DNA of 64,000 nucleotides from Ursus arctos (GCF_023065955.2 NW_026622875.1:10022501-10086500), one strand, 5' to 3'. Shown: positions 11,905-63,085, counted from the stretch's first letter. Notes: generated by a model not told the origin, from the letters alone. Translations and numbers: made by a program.

Positions 11905-12005
11905 GATATAGATATAGATATAGATATCTATATATCTATTATATATCTATCTGTATATATTATATATATTCTATAATTAAAGCATGTACTATATATATAT
12001 ATATT
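11905..12005. repeat. AT-rich (ATAGAT/TATA)n microsatellite
   Basis: Successive 'gatata' units followed by 'tatatatctatt' and pure TA runs. Low complexity and partly self-complementary. Confidence 0.9.
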
Positions 12006-12129
12006 CTGTCCCCCCCAATAAAAATCTTTGTGGGCTGTGGGAATATAAGGCGTCAATCACATGGTAGTTGCTGCAATGGAAAGATTCTACACTGGAATCT
12101 CTGGCAGTCATAAGAGACAGAGCCCGCAG

Positions 12130-12720
12130 GTCAGATGACAATGCCCTCGGTGTCTGGCTTCAGCTCTCCGGGAGCTGTATCATGGGAACGGGTAGTGCCG
12201 TCTGTCCCTTTCATGGGCACTAGCAGCAGTAGCCCCCTTTGTGGGCGCTGGAGCACAGCTACGGCATTAGGAACTGGCATCAGAAAACTTTTTGCAGAAA
12301 ACTGGGGCCAGAGAGGAGGGAATTCTCGAGTGGTCAAGCGTGCTGGACTTGGTTTGACATGGAACATGAGTGTGGTCCTCATAGGACTCTCAGAAATATT
12401 TGGGAGGAAGTTGAGAAGATCAGGAATGTGTTCCTCCATAATGAATGGAAATTAAGACAAAGGGAAACTGGAGACGTTGGCCGTGACACTTTCTCTCCCG
12501 TCTCTCCCTGCTTTATACAAATAGTTCCTGTTCTTGATTTATTGCATCTAGTGCTCGCGGCCCTATCTAACAGAGCTCCAAGCCCTGCTGCCTCAGTGCC
12601 CTCGGACTTGTCACTGATTTGCCCTGATTCCCAGAAGAGGGAGGGGCTCCAGCCCGGCTCACTTTCTCTTCAGGGCACAGGTGATCCTGAGGCTGAAATT
12701 AAATGGGCCACTTCACTAAA
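12130..12720. other. Unclassified GC-richer block with overlapping ORFs on both strands
   Basis: GC-richer than its surroundings and open in several frames (12135-12455 plus, 12131-12439 minus, 12239-12802 plus, the longest reading frame in the window at 187 codons). I recognise no domain. The 187-codon frame ends inside the antisense SINE, so its length is partly accidental. It may be an ancient repeat or a decayed processed copy. Confidence 0.35.
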
Positions 12721-12776
12721 ATACCCTTCCCCCATTCTTTTTTCTTTTTTTAATCTTTCAGCTTTTTATTTTTATT

Positions 12777-12974
12777 ATTTTTTTAAGATTTTATTTATTT
12801 GACACAGAGAGAGAGAGAGAGAGAGAGCACAAGCAGGCAGAGCAGCAGGCAGAGGGAGAAGGAGAAAGAGAGTAACTGAGCAGGGAGCCAGATGTGGGGC
12901 TCAATCCCAGGACCCTCAGATCATGACCTGAGCTGAAAGGCAGATGCTTAACGACTGAGCCACCCAGGCGCCCC
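12777..12974 (-). mobile_element. SINEC, minus strand
   Basis: Reads inverted: poly-T, 'aagattttatttattt', a (GA)n run, then 'gagccacccaggcgcccc'. Complete. Confidence 0.92.
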
Positions 12975-13189
12975 CCTCCCCCCTATTCTATTCAACTCTG
13001 TTTCTTTTGTATTGCCTTGACCTCCCTTTGACTACCATTGGCTACTTCTGATTCAAGGTTCCAAAACAGAATGAGAACCACACTAATAAGCAAGTCTCCC
13101 TTGTTCTAGTCTTCTGTCACAATTTTTTATTCTAATTACGTCTGCTTAGCACTAGTCTTACCTCTTAATTTTAACCTGTTAATTTTATT

Positions 13190-13312
13190 TTCATTTATTT
13201 TCATTTTTTTAATTTAAATTCAATTAGCCAACATATAGCACATGATGTAGTGTTCAATGAGTCATTAGTTGCATATAACACTCACTGCTCATCACATCAC
13301 GTGACCTAGTAA
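13190..13312 (-). mobile_element. Carnivore L1 3' UTR fragment
   Basis: Contains 'ttcaattagccaacatatag' and 'gatgtagtgttcaatgagtc', a phrase typical of carnivore L1 3' UTRs, in inverted orientation. The 'acactcactgctcat' end fits too. Confidence 0.75.
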
Positions 13313-13739
13313 TTTTAATCTAGCAAAATGTCTTACCAAAGGAAAGGATATATAAGTCACTTTTTTAAATGACTCCAAAAATGGTTTGAGGTTGGCTTAG
13401 TTGGAATATACTGAAAATATTTTGACAGGGGTGTTTGGTGGTGGAAGGATTAAGTACAATGACATAAACTCCGCTCATGGTCTTCAAACAGAAAAGAATT
13501 TGAGCGCTACAATGTGCTGGATGCTGTACCAAGCCCAAAAGGTACAGTGGTGAAGGAAACAGACACGAATTCTCATGTTGTTTACTAGGTGTCTGGTGTC
13601 ACATGAGCACAATCCCCTTTTTCTTGATAGAGAACCAGGCTTTAAATTTCAAATGCACTTAGAACATGTAAACTTTTTAGTCTGGAATTCTAGATCCCCA
13701 CAGTTTGGCCCCAAACTACTTTGAGAAGTGAATTTTCCT

Positions 13740-14240
13740 CTGGTTAATTTTAGACAACCCCATTGCCTCTTTGAAGAACTGTCCCGTTTATCAGCTTTGA
13801 CCCAAGTTGTTCTCTTCTCTTGGAATTCTTGCCTTGCTAATTTCCCTTTAAAAATATGTCCATCTTGGGATGTCTGGGTGGCTCAGATGGTTAAGCATCT
13901 GCCTTCAGCTCAGGTGGAGATCTCCAGGTCCTGGGATCCAGCCCCGCAAGGGGCTTTCTGCTAAGAGGGGAGTCTGCTTCTCCCTCTCCCTCTGCTGTTC
14001 TCCTGCCCCCCACACCCCTCTCATGCTCTTTTTCTCTCTCTCAAATGAATAAATAAAATCTTTTGAAAAATATGTCCATCTTTAAAACCTACCTTAACGA
14101 TGCATCTTACTGAAGCCTTTGCTAATGATTACAAGTGGATGTAGTTTCGTCATTTGAACTCCTTTATCATTTCCACCATGACTAAATCCTATATCATAGT
14201 TATTCTGACTTCATTTAACCTCCCCAAGTTAGCATTAGCC
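13740..14240 (+). repeat. L2 split by a SINE
   Basis: L2-like text ('cttggaattcttgccttgc' before, 'ttgaactcctttatcatttcc' after) resumes directly on the other side of the SINE at 13867-14065. Confidence 0.5.
13867..14065 (+). mobile_element. SINEC with perfect 17-bp TSD
   Basis: A complete copy. The target-site duplication 'aaaaatatgtccatctt' lies at 13850-13866 and 14066-14082 without a mismatch, which suggests a recent insertion. Confidence 0.95.
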
Positions 14241-15500
14241 CACATGCTGCCATTGCGTGAATCAGAATATTCATGTTTACCCCTTTCTCAAAACACCTTA
14301 CATTCATCGACTGGAAAACTGTGACATGTTAGCATGAGAAAATTAGAACCGTCTGTGAGAAAAGTTACAAATACACAAATCTGTTATATCTAAGACATAT
14401 AAGAAGTCCCCCAGATTGTGTTACTTCAGAAGGCCACCTTGGTTTCACTTACTAGATTTCAAGTTGCCTTTGGTCATGACCAGTAGAGTGCTGGTAAATG
14501 ATGAACAGCTGGATATCTGGGAAAAATCAATCAACCAACCAGCAAAGCCTGATTTGCAACGTTGGCTGATCTCAAGCTTCCAAAATGATATTGACTGGCT
14601 CGCAAAATTCAAAAACGTTAAAAATCAGCTCTCATCAGCTGGTCATAGCTGGCTCTCACATACCACAGGCTGGGCTTTGTTCATTCATTTTTCTATCTAC
14701 AGAACTCAGCAAGAATGAGGAAGCCCCAACAATGTACATATGGAACTTATAGGTGTTGTACGTTGAGAAATCAGGAACATTCTCGGTGTTGCTACCAAGG
14801 ACAGCCTGCACTTGCCAGTGTGACTATCTCTTTATTTTAAATGTTTGAGCACTGGGGCAATGTGTCTTTTTTATGACATACATACTCCCGAGGCTTAAGT
14901 GCAGAAGTTCCTGAGAACACAGCAATTCATTAGCTTGCCCTAAGGTAAAAATAATACCTATAAATAACCTTTCAGGAAAATGCAATATGCCAGCTGCAGT
15001 AAAATCTCAAGGCTGCTTTATGATTAGTATTTCCATGGTTCTAGGTTTCTGTTTTCTCAAAGCTTTGCCTAAACAATTTCTATTTTAGCTACTTTAGTGG
15101 ATAAAACCATAAATATTTTCCTGACATATTAGTGCTTATACAGGGAAGGTCCTGTTGGTAGTTAATTAGTTTGCATGCTGAGATGAAAGGTGGGTGATAG
15201 GCAAGGCTTGTTAAGTGTCAAATACCTAATCTCTGTAAGATGAATTATGTTTATTTTGTAAAGACCAGTGTTTTAGTCTTTGCGTGAGTGAATCACTTAT
15301 GACTTCGTAGTAGTTGAGAATAATGAAAATTCATATCTAGTTATTTCAGATTGATGTCATACCATATACTTCACTACCTAATAACAGATAATAGTAAGTA
15401 TTCTTTGATTTTCTATAGTTGCATATATTTTGCCATTAGAAGATAATATCTGAGCTTAGCATAATTTTCAAAACATTTAAATAATTCTGAAGTATTGTAT
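14241..15500. other. Intergenic, no recognisable feature
   Basis: AT-rich unique sequence. A 100-codon ORF at 14416-14718 shows no domain I recognise. Confidence 0.5.
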
Positions 15501-15504
15501 AATG

Positions 15505-16012
15505 AATATTTATTTATATCATGTATTTTCTATAGCTGCTGTAACGAATTACCACAATTTGTTTGTGGTTGAAAATGACACAAATCTATTATTTTACAGT
15601 TCTGAAGGGCAGAAATCTGACGGGGTCTCCTTGGGCCAAAAGAAAGGTGTCAACAGGGTTGTGTTCCTTCTGAAGGCTCTAGAGGGGAGTCTGTTCCCTT
15701 GCTCTTTCCACCTTCTAGAAGCTGACTGCATCTTTTCACTTATGACCCTCTTCCTCCACCTTCAAAGTCAGCCACAGCTGGGTGGAACTCATATGGCTTC
15801 ACTCTGGCCTTTGTTGCCTGTTTTCATTTTTTAAGGACCCTTGTGATCTCATTGGGCCTCCCCGGAGAACCCAGGATAATCTTACCCTCGGAAGGCAGGT
15901 GAGCAACAACCTTCATTCCTCTTGCAAACTTAACTCCCCTTTGCCCCGTACCCTCACATATTCACAGGTTCTAGGAATTAGGATGTGGACATCTTTGGGG
16001 ACAAAAATGCAT
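15505..16012 (-). repeat. MLT1-type MaLR LTR
   Basis: A fuller inverted MaLR LTR: 'gctgctgtaacgaattaccac', 'ttttacagttctgaaggg', 'aaaggtgtcaacagggttg', 'aaggacccttgtgatctc' and 'aggatgtggacatctttgg' appear in the expected order. It accounts for the ORFs there. Confidence 0.75.
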
Positions 16013-17390
16013 TTACACTTTTTCACTTAACTTCGGAGCAAACAAAGTTTCAAAGGAGTTAAATAGCTTCCCCAAGGTCTCTGGGCCAATGCCACTTTCT
16101 GAGCAAAGTGAAGATGACTTGCCTAAATTGTTTTCCCCCAAATTATCGTCTCACTCAAATCTTCAATTCTGTTTTGAGTGTGTTCTTGCTTTTGCTCTTT
16201 ACTTTTGAAGAAATCCTCTGCTACTTAACGTTTGCACGTTTTGTGACTTTTCTGTTTCAAGAATGTCCAGCGAAGGAAAGGATTTAAAAGGACCAAGTAA
16301 ACGACTCACCTACAGCAACATGAAAAACAACACGGCCAAAAGAAAAAACAAAATTCTACTCTTTTAGCTAAAAGCCCTCATGTTTTTAAAGACCCACAGA
16401 ATTCATTAGTGTCAAGAAGTCAGAGGTAACCTTCAAGGTATTAAGTTTCAATGCCGCATTTGCTGGCGACCCGTATAGTATCCTTCCCGGAGAGGTGCGT
16501 GTGATTATGACCATTTTGAAGAGGAGGAAATTGAGGCGTAGAGGAGCCAAATGCTTGCCGTGTAGCCATTTGGCTGATCTTTGCTTTGACCTTGTGCGTC
16601 CCTGGGTCTATCTGGCTCTCTCTGGATTCAGATTTTTCCGTAACATTGCGCCCTAGTTCCTCTGCATGATGATATCTTTCATCATCTCCAAGGAGTTTGG
16701 TTTGCAAAATATTCCATCTGCCTGCCTTCTGGTTTTGAAAAGGCTTTGATCTTAACTCTGATTTTAACTCTTAGACAATGGAAATGCAGAGAAATAGTTA
16801 TTTGCTAAATGTAGTGATTTAGCAACAGGACTGGAATAAGAATAGGATTCCAAGTTTCCAGGAATGGGGATAATATCCTCATCTCCCAGCTTCTAGCAAA
16901 TGCAAGAAATGCACACGACTTCTTTCCAAGTGGAGTGATGACGAATAACCTTTGAAAATAGCATAAGATATCCGAATAAATAAGGGAAGCTTTTCTTTCA
17001 AGAAATGCTTACCAACATGTCAAAAAGCCAACGGTGAACGATGGATAGCTGTGTCAACAGTCCCACAGCACGTATTCCCCTTAGCAGTGTCTGTCTTTGC
17101 TAGTGTTAGTGTGGACTTCTTACTCTTTTGTTGGCCAATTTTCTATATGAAATACACTTAGCCAATGTATTTCCTTGCCTCCTTCTCCAATTGCCAAAAT
17201 TCCACCCATATTATCAAGTGCAACGTAAGTGTTACTTCTTCCAGAATGCCTGGCATGCTAGGAAAGAAAATTTTTCTGAATTCTCAATGTTTGTTTTCTT
17301 GTATCTCTTGGCACATCACACATTCAGCTGCATTAATCTGTGTACATTTTTGATGTCTCTACTATATTAAAAGGCCAGCTGTTTTCATTT
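16013..17390. other. Intergenic, mostly unique
   Basis: Possible MIR scraps near 16045-16085 and 16500-16580; an L2-like stretch near 17100-17390. No gene. Confidence 0.4.
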
Positions 17391-17394
17391 ATTT

Positions 17395-17475
17395 TTATCT
17401 TCTAGTGGGCCCAGTAAAAGATAATCTAATAGGCCTTATCTTCTAGTGGGCCCAGTAAAAATAATCTAATAGGCC
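17395..17475 (+). repeat. 41/40-bp tandem duplication
   Basis: Unit 1 is 17395-17435 and unit 2 is 17436-17475. Both begin 'ttatcttctagtgggcccag' and differ by a single missing G in the second. Confidence 0.95.
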
Positions 17476-17804
17476 TTTTTATGTGTGAAAATGTGCCTAT
17501 TACTTCGTCTTGTTCTTCTTTTCTAGTTATTTTTATTTTTGTTTCTAATACGGTACCTCGAACACAGCAGACGTTCTTGAAGTATCTACTGATTTAACTT
17601 CAAAATACTTCATGGTTTTTTAAAAATCACAATGGCTTCTGTAAAGCCATAGAGGTACTTGGAAATTACATTATTTTCATTAATTTTTCTTAAAGGGTGT
17701 GTTTGGGAATGATTAGCTACAAATGAGTTTATTCTGATGGGCTGGAATGCATTTTATAGTGATACAGAGAGCTTGGAGAGTAAATTTATGTAGATTTTGG
17801 ACTT

Positions 17805-17985
17805 CCACAGACCCTGGTTTGGTCCCTGGCCTAATCATTTACTACCTGTGTGACTTTGGGCAAAACAGTTAACCTCTGTGAAACTCAAAGTTACCATCTG
17901 TAAAACAGGGTACCGACATTACCTCACAGGTTAGTTACATTAAGTGGAAACTATACAAACAAGCTATATGATGTACCTTGCTCCC
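17805..17985 (+). repeat. MIR
   Basis: Well-kept MIR core: 'tcatttactacctgtgtgac', 'tttgggcaaaacagttaacc' and 'ccatctgtaaaacagggta' occur in order. Confidence 0.85.
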
Positions 17986-18181
17986 AATATATAATAAGGA
18001 TTATTTCTCTACTTTTCTACCCTTTTATTGACTTTCAGTCTGCTTAAATATTAAATCTAACTAAAATGCAGGTCTCTATTTTGATTACACAAAATTAAAG
18101 TTGACACTTATTCAAAATTTAATATGCACAATGTAATCCAAACTGAGATGTCTTGTAAAGCATTTAAGAGGCATCTAGTGT

Positions 18182-18377
18182 GGGGCGCCTGGGTGGCACA
18201 GCGGTTAAGCGTCTGCCTTCGGCTCAGGGCGTGGTCCTGGCGTTCTGGGATCGAGCCCCACATCGGGCTCCTCTTCTGGGAGCCTGCTTCTTCCTCTCCC
18301 ACTCCCCCTGCCTGTGTTCCTTATCTGGCTGGCTGTCTCTCTGTCAATAAATAAATAAAATCTTAAAAAAAAAAAAA
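18182..18377 (+). mobile_element. Young SINEC ('gcacagcgg' group) with 16-bp TSD
   Basis: A complete head ggggcgcctgggtggcacag, body and tail. The perfect duplication 'aagaggcatctagtgt' lies at 18166-18181 and 18378-18393. Confidence 0.95.
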
Positions 18378-18393
18378 AAGAGGCATCTAGTGT

Positions 18394-21084
18394 TAGCAGT
18401 GTTTCAGACATCTGTTTCTTTTGCTTTCTCTCTTAGGAATGGTGATTTCTTTTCTTTTGGAAAGCTACCCTTCTCTGAGGATAGGGTAAGGGGATCAGTG
18501 GTCATAATTTCTACAAACTCACCACTTCCCCATGCCCTTTCCACTGGGGCAGACATGTTTCCAAAATGGGCTTTTTCTCTAGGATTTTCACTGGGTTTTT
18601 CTCTGGGATATTAAACGTGGACTGTAGTTAGATCCTGTCCTTCCCCTGTGAAGGAAGCAGAGAATCTTTGAGCCTGGACATGACAGACCATCATGGCTTT
18701 CTTTTGGAGAAAGGCAGTCTGCAACGGTAAGGAAGGCACAGGGAAAGAAGGCCTGATTACTCAGACATGCCCCACGTTTGGTATTTTGGATCAACAAAAT
18801 CTCTAGTTTTGGCTAACCTGGCATGAGTGTGATCTTCATTTATGACCAAAGTTAAAACGGAACACATGTAAGCAGGGAGTTATCTGGGATTCACTGTATC
18901 CTGTTGCCTCCTCCTTGTTCAACCTCTAAATTTTAGTATTTGACCCCCAGGTAAATCATGGTGCCTATCGGGTAGAGCATTGAGGTCCAATCACTGTATA
19001 ATTTACTGGCTATTGTTTCAGTCATGGGCTGTAACCTTAACCTTGGCCAGGATTTGGTAAATGCTAGCGTGTTGTAGGGGGGGGGGGGGGGGAGACCTGG
19101 TGGGAGAGAATGGCAAGGTTAGCATTTTCAGGGGGAATAAAGGACAAAAGAGCTCTGAAACACATGGTTTGTTCTCAGTGAGCCACTTTGAGCACAGTCA
19201 GTGGAAGGTCTGAAAAGTCCCCTGCTCTGTGTCAAGCAGCGTGTGTCAATGCCACCTTGGGAAACAGATCTGGCCTGTTGTGGGGGGAGGGGGTTCCTGA
19301 CCAAAATCTACTTCATTGGATTCCTTGGGTCTAAGTTGCCTGAGCTTACCAAACTGAATAGCTTCTTAAATAAATGAACACATCTTAAATTCAAAGGAAT
19401 TCAGTTTCTTTTTGGGGAGCAATTCCCCCTCACTCCTCTCCCTTCCATCTTCTCTCCCTTATTTCCTCCTTTCTTCCAAGTAACATTTTTTTAGATGACT
19501 TTTAAGGTATAATGTTTTCACCTTATAAAAATATTTAAAATGTAGAGGAAAAAAGGAAATAAGAATCACCTCCAATACTACCACTCAGAGATGTTCCCTA
19601 TTAATTTCTGGCATATATTCTTCCAACTCTTTTTCTTATGCAGCAATATTTTAATATAATTGAAATCATAATGCATATCTAACATTGCATCCTCTTCATA
19701 TTTTCTTTGAACAAATCTAAACATTTTCTCCTATTTCGTTTTTTCCTTCCTATTGCTTTGATATTAAAGGTAGAGCTGCAATGAACATCTTGGCATCTTT
19801 GATGCCATATTTCAGGAGACATAGAGCATTGACAGCATGTGTGTTGAAAGATTTACACAAAAGTAAAAAGATAATCCAGATACTATACTTGACCCCATTT
19901 TTGTCTTCCTGCATATAGACTGAACTTTTCGGATGCATTATAATTTGATATGATCAGATCAGAGATGACACCAAGTGCATTTATAGGAGTAGAATCAGAT
20001 GTTAACATGCCTGATACCTGAAAAAATTATCGTTAGTTTCTGGGTGGAAAGGAAATTCAGAAATATAAAACTTAGTCACAATTGCTAGACTTCCGGTCTT
20101 CCCGCACTGTTCAAGCTGCGAGCCCATCATTATTTCTGGCAAGAGTCTATGTTCACTTTTCTGCCAACCTTTTCTTGCACAACCTAGAGGATTTGTTTTG
20201 TCGAACAACGAAATAGAAGCACAGAAGTTTGGCTACAAAGTAGAAAGTAACAGTAGTATTTCTCACTGTTTTAGAGGAAATACAAAATACAAAGGAGTTA
20301 AAATTAAGACAATATCATTAGAGAAGAGATTAGAATGCAATATACATGTACCACTTTGACAAAAGTCACAGGCGGCTCCTCTCCTCACCTGATTAATCGA
20401 GTCAAATCCTTCAGCTCAGGGCTGGTGCACAAAGACAACTTTCACCTCTGCCTAAGCCTTCATCTGCTTGTGCCTGTGACTCTCCGTAACACTTGGCAAC
20501 CTCTGCACTGAACTTTTGCAAAGAAATCAGATCAGAAAACCATGGTATCTTTGGAAGAAGGGGGTGGTATAAGCAAGAAAACATTGGTGAAATAGTTTCT
20601 ATCGTTCATTTTTTAAAGACCCAATTTGAAGCCCGCAGGAAGTGTAAGACTGCAGGGACAAAAGCTCCACTTGGTGAAAACACTTTTCAAGACATAGGGG
20701 AGGCGGGAATAGGCATAAAAGCAATACTATGAAAAATGTTTGTTTTTATTTTCCATTTTTGAGACTTGAACTGATAAAACTCTGATTTTCCATTTTTAAT
20801 ACGGTGAGTCTCATTTCCAAACTAACCGTTATCTTCTACTTTGAGAATAACCTCTGTGACAACAGGAGTAATAAAGGCTTTAGAGAAAACTCGTAAGAGC
20901 AGCATGGACCCTAACGAGATCAAACTTTAGTCCTTGTCTTTGAACTACAATGTGGTCTAACTGGACTCAGGCATTTACATGAGAGTTCTGAAATTATCTT
21001 ATGCAATGGTTCTCCACTGGGAGATAGAATACAAGCAAAGAAGTACTGGACACATACTCCTTCTCTTGGTGAGAACTACTGATA
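18394..21084. other. Intergenic, mostly unique
   Basis: Contains a G16 run (19077-19092) and otherwise no clear element or gene. Short ORFs show no domain. Confidence 0.5.
19077..19092 (+). repeat. G16 homopolymer
   Basis: Sixteen consecutive G. Could form a G-quadruplex, but is also a common assembly-error site. Confidence 0.85.
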
Positions 21085-21195
21085 CAATCTAATTTTCTTT
21101 TATTTCAGGTGGGAAAAGCAAAGGCCCAAGAGAATGGATCGAATGCCCAAGGTCACCTTGTCATTAATGGCAGAATAGGACTAGAATAGAAGACT
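21085..21195 (-). repeat. MIR fragment
   Basis: Inverted MIR wording: 'gcaaaggcccaagagaatgg', then 'aatgcccaaggtcacc', then a gap to 'aatggcagaataggactag'. Confidence 0.55.
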
Positions 21196-21987
21196 CTTCT
21201 CCCAGGATAGCATCCTTTCCACCTCATGCCCACATGGATTCCTTACCAATGAGAACTTTCTCTCCTCATCCCTGAGTTATATTGGCTCCCAACCCTTAGT
21301 GTCTCAGCTTCTAAACTCTTTCCTTGACCAGGATTCAGCCATAGTGAAATTGGATTTATGTGTGAGACGACAGATAGGCCTTACCTGATGGAACAACTCC
21401 AAAAGATTGGGAGTGGTTGAGAGAGACCCAGACAACTCAGCAATGATGCCATATACAGTTAGTAATATCCTCACGTGTGAGGGAGGGGAGGCATTGGTCT
21501 TCTCACCTGGGTGTATCCCTTAGTCCCAGGAAATCTGATATTTTTAGACACAAGAGATCCAGGCATTAGAAAGGTTTCTCTCCCCCCGCCCCAGAACATT
21601 TCACTCAAGTCCTTCCATAAGGATGGGAGTCTGACATTTTAAAGAGTGGGGAATCTAGTGTCTTTTTGTAATCTGTACTAGTTGCTTTTCAGCTGCTCTG
21701 ACAGGATAGAAATTAAATGATTCAAAGATAGTTTTTCTCTTCAGAACTGGACGCTCCTAACGCTCCAACCACCAATATGACTGATAAGTGTTTTCAGTGT
21801 ATTTAAGGAAATACATCCATCAGTGTACTCTGAATTATCCATAATAATGGTGGTAGTGATATAAGAAGAAAAAGATAAAAGATATCCATGGCTAGTTTAA
21901 AACTATATTTTCAATATTTATAATAACGTGACGAGATATTTGTGGAAATGAGCTCATTAAAATCTCAAGTTAAAAAAGATGGTAATA

Positions 21988-22188
21988 GGGGCGCCTGGGT
22001 GGCACAGCGGTTAAGCGTCTGCCTTCGGCTCAGGGCGTGATCCCGGCGTTCTGGGATCGAGCCCCGCATCAGGCTCCTCCGCTATGAGCCTGCTTCTTCC
22101 TCTTCCACTCCCCCTGCTTGTGTTCCCTCTCTCGCTGGCTGTCTCTATCTCTGTCGAATAAATAAATAAAATCTTAAAAAAAAAAAAA
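21988..22188 (+). mobile_element. Young SINEC ('gcacagcgg' group)
   Basis: Complete. The near-perfect duplication 'aaaaaagatggtaata' / 'aaaaaagacggtaata' flanks it (one mismatch). Confidence 0.95.
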
Positions 22189-22199
22189 GACGGTAATAT

Positions 22200-22645
22200 G
22201 CAAGTATGTATGCTCATAATTGCACCATTTGTAACCGCCCCAAACTGGAAGTTTCTCACGTGCCTATCCAATGGGGTGGATGAATTGTACTATCATCACA
22301 CATAGGATATTATTGAGTAATGACAATGAAAGATCCACAATCGAATGCAACAATATAGATGAATCTCAAAATGTAACACTGAGCGAAAGAAGCCGGACAC
22401 AAAAGAATATGTGCAAACTGATGAAGCCTAACGTGTGACATTAGCAGTCAGGACAGTAGTCTCCTTGCAGGAGGGAAGTGGTGGTTGGAAGAAGGGTAGA
22501 GCTTCTAAGGCACAGCAATGTTTTGTTTCTTAAAGGTGCTGGTTACAGGGCTGTGTTTAGTTGGAGAAAGTTCACTGAGCTGTGCACTTACGTTTAATGA
22601 AACTTTTGTGTAGATATTTTCATAACTTTTTTTTAAAAAAGGTAA
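22200..22645 (+). mobile_element. Old L1 (L1M-type) 3' end
   Basis: Text such as 'agaagccggacacaaaagaata', 'aggtgctggttacagggctg' and 'ttcactgagctgtgcactta' in order matches the old L1M 3' region. It is diverged and has no ORF. Confidence 0.75.
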
Positions 22646-23009
22646 ATGGGCATTTTTCAAGCAGCAAGAAAACCAACACTCATATTTTGAATAGAAATTC
22701 CCTAGTTTTCATTTTTGTTAGGAAAAAAATGCCCTCATTTTCATTTTGTTAGGAAAAATAAGGAAAAGACCCCTTTTGTAAAATATTAATCAAGTAACGA
22801 AATTAACCAAACTAGCCAAAAGGACAGGGAAAGAGAAGAAGATAAAAGCCTCAAGAGATGAGTTCCTACGAGGGACTGCAGTCCCCTCCCAGAACCCTAT
22901 GCGAGTTCAGATTTCAGAAGCAGGTCTGTCGGAGGTGGGGAAGCCTCTCATTTATGCTCAGAAATGCACTTTCCAAAGCTAGACAGCCGGCACAAGAGGC
23001 TTAGTGAGG

Positions 23010-24100
23010 AATGGGCTCACAATTCCAATTTATTACAAAATATTTCCATCAGATGACAAACCTGAAAAGATAAGGAGACGCAGAGCTACATAGACGCCGT
23101 TTGTGCTTTTACCATAGCCACCTCGGGGACAGAGCTTATTTTGAAAACCCTGCTTTAGACGACTGTCCAATGGCAATTTTTAACCCAGAGTTTGTGCTTA
23201 AAGCTTTTTATCAATATGATTGATAAGTTTAAAAAGTCTCAAATCTTCATCTGTACATCACTTTACAGATCTTGGTCCGTAACTATTTATCTCTGTCTGA
23301 AACATCAATACTCAATGATTATCTATAATAATAATTACTCAGTCATAAATGTAGTTAATAATTAAATATAAAAATTATTATTTTTACATTACTACAAATC
23401 TCTTAAAAAGATCAAGTTTTGAGAGAGAGAGAGAACAAGAAATTGCTTAAAAATTGCAGGGAACCTTAAGAATTTCAGTATCCGTGAAAGCGGGTACAAT
23501 GAAAAACAGTTTCAGACATTCATTTTAGCCCTAAGAGTAGCTTAACATAAAATGATCTCAGAGTGAATGACTGATGATTGGCAAAATCGGTTTAAAATTA
23601 CATTAAGTCCCAAGGCCCCAATATGTATAAGAATTCTTGGAAGAGTTTTGGAGGTGCGAAAATGTTGCAAATAAAAGTAAAAATAAGGAGTTAGGCAGTG
23701 TGTTTTTAACCCTCATGCCACTATTGTGTTTCTGGAGCCAACTGTATGCTCAATCTCTTTAATCTCCCTTTGATTAGAAATCCCAGTCTACATCAAGTGG
23801 TTAACACAGTCTTCAAGAGACGACATCAAACTGGCAGATCATATGAGAAACAGAAATGAATGGTAATATCTTTAGAGATCAAGCATTATTTACACAGTGA
23901 GAAGTGATTGATGTGATAGACACCAGAGCCCCCTCCTCTCTCCACACCTTTTCCAGAAGAACCTAACTTCATTTCTAATATGATGTTCTGTCATCTCTGC
24001 GGACTGCCCCCATATAATTACAGTGACCTCTGTGAACAGAGTTCCCCATTTCTGTGGTGTTGGCGAGTCTAGCTGAGGGCCACAGCGCTTTTTCTGAAGA
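23010..24100 (-). other. MME: Probable MME 3' UTR (proximal form)
   Basis: AT-rich sequence directly after the MME stop, with no recognisable young repeat inside it. On the transcript it ends near an AATAAA. The human transcript has a longer 3' UTR of roughly 3 kb by my memory, so a distal form reaching about 20.7-21.1 kb is possible. The boundary is inferred. Confidence 0.6.
23029..23034 (-). terminator. Candidate polyadenylation signal AATAAA for MME
   Basis: TTTATT on the plus strand reads AATAAA on the transcript, about 1.07 kb after the stop codon. It is followed within about 40 nt by a GU-rich stretch (TTGTGCCGGCTGTC), as expected downstream of a cleavage site. It is the first canonical hexamer after the stop. 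Confidence 0.5.

Positions 24101-63085
<38,985 letters not shown>

Noticed and set aside
11905..12005. Palindromic AT tract as a replication origin or regulatory element
   Set aside because: It reads as an ordinary compound microsatellite.
12239..12802. The 187-codon ORF as a gene
   Set aside because: No recognisable domain, no splice partner, and its C terminus lies in low-complexity T-rich sequence and an antisense SINE.
15502..16030. 110- and 82-codon ORFs
   Set aside because: They lie wholly in an inverted MLT1-type LTR.
18182..18260. tRNA-like heads of SINEs as tRNA genes
   Set aside because: They continue into the SINE body and lack a full cloverleaf and mature 3' end.
1..23000. The expected neighbour PLCH1 downstream of MME
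   Set aside because: No exon of a phospholipase C was found. In human the gap is, as I recall, well over 100 kb, so none is expected here.
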